Source: Christiangramia flava JLT2011
GTDB lineage: Bacteria > Bacteroidota > Bacteroidia > Flavobacteriales > Flavobacteriaceae
Assembly (NCBI RefSeq): GCF_001951155.1
Contig: NZ_CP016359.1
Location: 2,690,001 to 2,754,000, forward strand
Length of the DNA stretch: 64,000 nucleotides
Direction of reading: 5' to 3'
The notes under the pieces are model-generated. The model had not been told where the DNA came from. It saw nothing but the letters and a program-made list of their open reading frames with translations, and did not search any database. The translations under genes and the position numbers were made by a program. This document shows positions 61,954 through 64,000 of the stretch, piece after piece. Every line of letters begins with the position of its first letter. Position 1 is the first letter of the stretch.

Positions 61954-63330
61954 ATGAATAAACCTAAACACCTTTTAATCCTTTTGTTTATTGTACTGCT
62001 TAGTGCTTGCCAAAAGGAAGAATTAAAAACACCTTCTGAGTCTGAACTCGCCAATTTGCCCGAGTCCAAAGTTTCAAAAAGCCAGCCTGGGAAAGCCGCG
62101 GTTGGATCAAAAGTGATGATGCAGGCCTTTTACTGGGATGTTCCTGCCGGTGGGAACTGGTGGAACACTGTAAAGGCCAAATTACCTGCCTGGAGTAGTG
62201 CCGGTATTGATGCGATCTGGCTGCCTCCTGCTTCAAAGGCACAAAATGGTGCTTTCTCTATGGGGTATGATCCTTTTGATTATTTCGATTTTGGAAATTA
62301 TAATCAAATGGGTTCAACGGAGACCCGGTTTGGATCCAAATCGGAGCTACAATCGCTTATAAGCATTGCTCATGCTAATAACCTAAGTGTGATTGCAGAT
62401 ATTGTGATCAATCATAATAGTGGAGGAGCTTCTGAAAATAATCCTTACACCGGCGGAAGCACGTATACCGATTATGATCCGGCTTCCGGTATGTTCTATC
62501 GCTCTGCTACTGATTTTCATCCAAATGACTATCACAGCAATGATTCAGGAGCATTTGGCGGATTTCCCGATTTGTGTCATGATAAAACCTACGTTCAGGA
62601 CTGGCTGTGGAATAAGTCAAATTCCGTAGCCAAATATTATAAGAATACTATGGGATTTGATGGCTGGCGCTTTGATTATGTCAAAGGGTTTTCACCGTGG
62701 GTGGTTAATTCCTGGATATCGGAAGTAGGTGGCTTCGCTGTTGGAGAATACTGGGACGGAAATGCTGCCACCTTAGAATGGTGGGTTAATAACTCTGGGG
62801 CTTCCGCTTTTGATTTCGCCTGTTATTATAGAATGAGAGATGCTTTTGAAGGAAACGATCTTACAAAGCTTCAGGAAGACATGCTGTGGAAGAGAAGTCC
62901 TATGCGGGCTGTAACCTTTGTGGCAAATCATGATACAGACGAGATCTATAATGGAAAAATGCTGGCATATGCCTATATTATGACCCACGAAGGATATCCA
63001 ACCGTTTTTTATCAAGATTATGAGGAATGGCTTGATAAAGACAAATTAAATAACCTGATCTGGATTCATAATAATAAAGCTGGTGGCTCTACCAGTATCT
63101 TGCATGCCGATAATGATGAGTATATTGCTAAAAGGAATGGAGCACCAGGTTTAATCGTATATATTAATAATAGTAGCTCAAGGCAGGAACGTTGGGTTTC
63201 AACAAATTGGTATGGGCAGGTAATTAAGGATTATACAGGTAATTCTGGCTGGGAACCAATCACACAAGGAGATGGTTGGGTTAAGCTGGAAGTCCCGGCG
63301 AAATCCTATACTATCTGGTCAACTAAGTAA
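61954..63330 (+). CDS. GH13 alpha-amylase lipoprotein
   Basis: A 458-residue secreted amylase. Signal peptide 1-18 with lipobox LSAC (Cys19). The four GH13 regions are DIVINH (149-154), GWRFDYVKG (237-245; nucleophile Asp241), VGEYWD (263-268; acid/base Glu265) and FVANHDTDE (322-330; Asp327). A short beta-sandwich C-domain ends the protein. No starch-binding module or SusC/D pair is near. As a surface or periplasmic enzyme it should cut alpha-1,4-glucans. Its place between rpsU and the xer gene, and its own regulated promoter and terminator, suggest an independent unit. Confidence 0.93.
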   Translation: MNKPKHLLILLFIVLLSACQKEELKTPSESELANLPESKVSKSQPGKAAVGSKVMMQAFYWDVPAGGNWWNTVKAKLPAWSSAGIDAIWLPPASKAQNGAFSMGYDPFDYFDFGNYNQMGSTETRFGSKSELQSLISIAHANNLSVIADIVINHNSGGASENNPYTGGSTYTDYDPASGMFYRSATDFHPNDYHSNDSGAFGGFPDLCHDKTYVQDWLWNKSNSVAKYYKNTMGFDGWRFDYVKGFSPWVVNSWISEVGGFAVGEYWDGNAATLEWWVNNSGASAFDFACYYRMRDAFEGNDLTKLQEDMLWKRSPMRAVTFVANHDTDEIYNGKMLAYAYIMTHEGYPTVFYQDYEEWLDKDKLNNLIWIHNNKAGGSTSILHADNDEYIAKRNGAPGLIVYINNSSSRQERWVSTNWYGQVIKDYTGNSGWEPITQGDGWVKLEVPAKSYTIWSTK

Positions 63331-63348
63331 TCAGATGACATCAAAGGA

Positions 63349-63395
63349 CTGTTGCTACTCAAAGTTTATTAACTTTGGGTGACAACAGTTTCTTT
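63349..63395 (+). terminator. Intrinsic terminator after the amylase gene
   Basis: An 18-base stem (63349-63366 with 63371-63388, three mismatches) around loop TATT, followed by TTTCTTT. The T-rich tail directly touches the ATG of the next gene at 63396. Confidence 0.8.
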
Positions 63396-64000
63396 ATGCT
63401 TTTTTCTGAATTCATCGATTACCTTTCTGTAGAAAAGAATTATTCCCGGCATACCATTCAGGCCTATTCCAGGGACCTGGAAGAATTTCAGCAATTCATT
63501 ATTTCAGAATATGAACAGGAAGAACTGTTACAGGTAAGTTATCCGCAGATTCGCAGCTGGATCGTTTCCCTTTCAGAAAGAAACATTTCAAACCGAAGCA
63601 TCAACAGGAAGCTATCATCTTTGAAGGCTTTTTATAAATTCCAGTTGAAAACAGGGAATTTAGAGTATTCTCCGATGGCGAAACACAAAGCTCTTAAAAC
63701 TTCGCGAAAAATTCAGGTTCCTTTCTCGCAGGATGAAGTGGTAGAGGTGATGGAATTGTTGGAGGAGGACAGTTTCAGTGGGCTTCGTGACCGTTTTCTA
63801 ATTGAGCTATTGTATTCAACAGGAATGCGTCGTGCAGAACTTATCAATTTGAAACTGGCCAATCTGGACCTGACAGCTGAAACTATTAAAGTGCTTGGAA
63901 AGCGAAATAAAGAACGCTATATACCGCTGCTGAAATCCCTCACGCCAAGCGCACAGAAATACTTGGATGCCCGCAAAGAGGTTGAAAATAGCCAGAGTGA
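63396..64000 (+). CDS. Tyrosine recombinase XerC/XerD (5' part)
   Basis: Site-specific recombinase for chromosome dimer resolution; 201 residues are visible and the frame is open to the window edge. Residues 1-90 are the SAM-like core-binding domain (EKNYSRHTIQAYSRDLEEF at 13-31), and the catalytic domain starts near 108. GMRRAELINL (143-152) has catalytic Arg145, and Lys172 in GKRNKER (168-174) is the conserved lysine. The remaining catalytic residues lie beyond the window. ATG 63396 follows the terminator tail at once, so its own promoter is not obvious. A housekeeping role is likely, as no mobile-element genes are near. Confidence 0.9.
   Translation, partial: MLFSEFIDYLSVEKNYSRHTIQAYSRDLEEFQQFIISEYEQEELLQVSYPQIRSWIVSLSERNISNRSINRKLSSLKAFYKFQLKTGNLEYSPMAKHKALKTSRKIQVPFSQDEVVEVMELLEEDSFSGLRDRFLIELLYSTGMRRAELINLKLANLDLTAETIKVLGKRNKERYIPLLKSLTPSAQKYLDARKEVENSQS

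Overview
This window reads as chromosomal DNA of a marine-type Flavobacteriaceae bacterium, possibly close to Gramella/Christiangramia; the genus is an inference. Supporting signs are promoter-like TAnnTTTG boxes, a near absence of Shine-Dalgarno sequences except a very strong one before rpsU, many TTG/GTG starts, a RecQ without the usual zinc cysteines, and neighbourhoods such as kdsD-tatC-AhpD-lptB.

About 1-39,654: a large surface-polysaccharide locus, nearly all on the + strand. It opens inside what looks like the sugar-binding C-terminal domain of a Wzt-type ABC exporter and ends with an initiating sugar-phosphate transferase (38,260-39,654). In between are about 20 glycosyltransferases (GT2 and GT-B/GT4 types, one membrane GT-C enzyme), three sulfotransferases, four methyltransferases including one FkbM type, an O-antigen ligase/polymerase, and a nonulosonic (sialic-like) acid set: WecB-type epimerase, NeuB, NeuC, a NodB-like deacetylase, a formyltransferase, NeuA and a glutamine-dependent amidotransferase. 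The simplest reading is a sulfated, methylated glycan carrying a modified nonulosonic acid, with N-formylation as one possible modification. The first 10 kb is visibly more AT-rich than the rest and holds a glycosyltransferase pseudogene with three lesions. Heptamer repeat arrays bracket a three-gene block (23.8-27.2 kb).

About 39,656-46,876: envelope housekeeping. lnt is on the minus strand, pssA on the plus strand, then a minus-strand operon runs kdsD-tatC-AhpD-like-lptB-asparagine-synthetase-like. KdsD and LptB (Kdo supply and LPS export) fit with the neighbouring glycan locus.

About 46,961-61,163: mixed core genes: recQ, a metalloprotease-like lipoprotein, a methyltransferase, a CxxCxxCC protein, a NamZ-type (DUF1343) lipoprotein, a LolC/E-like permease, a cysteine/cystathionine synthase, a GDSL lipoprotein, DUF2851, a small PspC protein, an alanine/sodium symporter, a helix-hairpin-helix protein and an acyl-CoA dehydrogenase.

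About 61,115-64,000: the 3' end of the acyl-CoA dehydrogenase gene is repeated in tandem almost five times (73-bp units), and almost every difference between copies is synonymous. rpsU follows with a 14-base match to the 16S rRNA 3' end, then a GH13 amylase lipoprotein with a LacI-type operator, then the start of a XerC/D recombinase cut by the window edge. I saw no tRNA, rRNA, CRISPR array, transposase gene or prophage.
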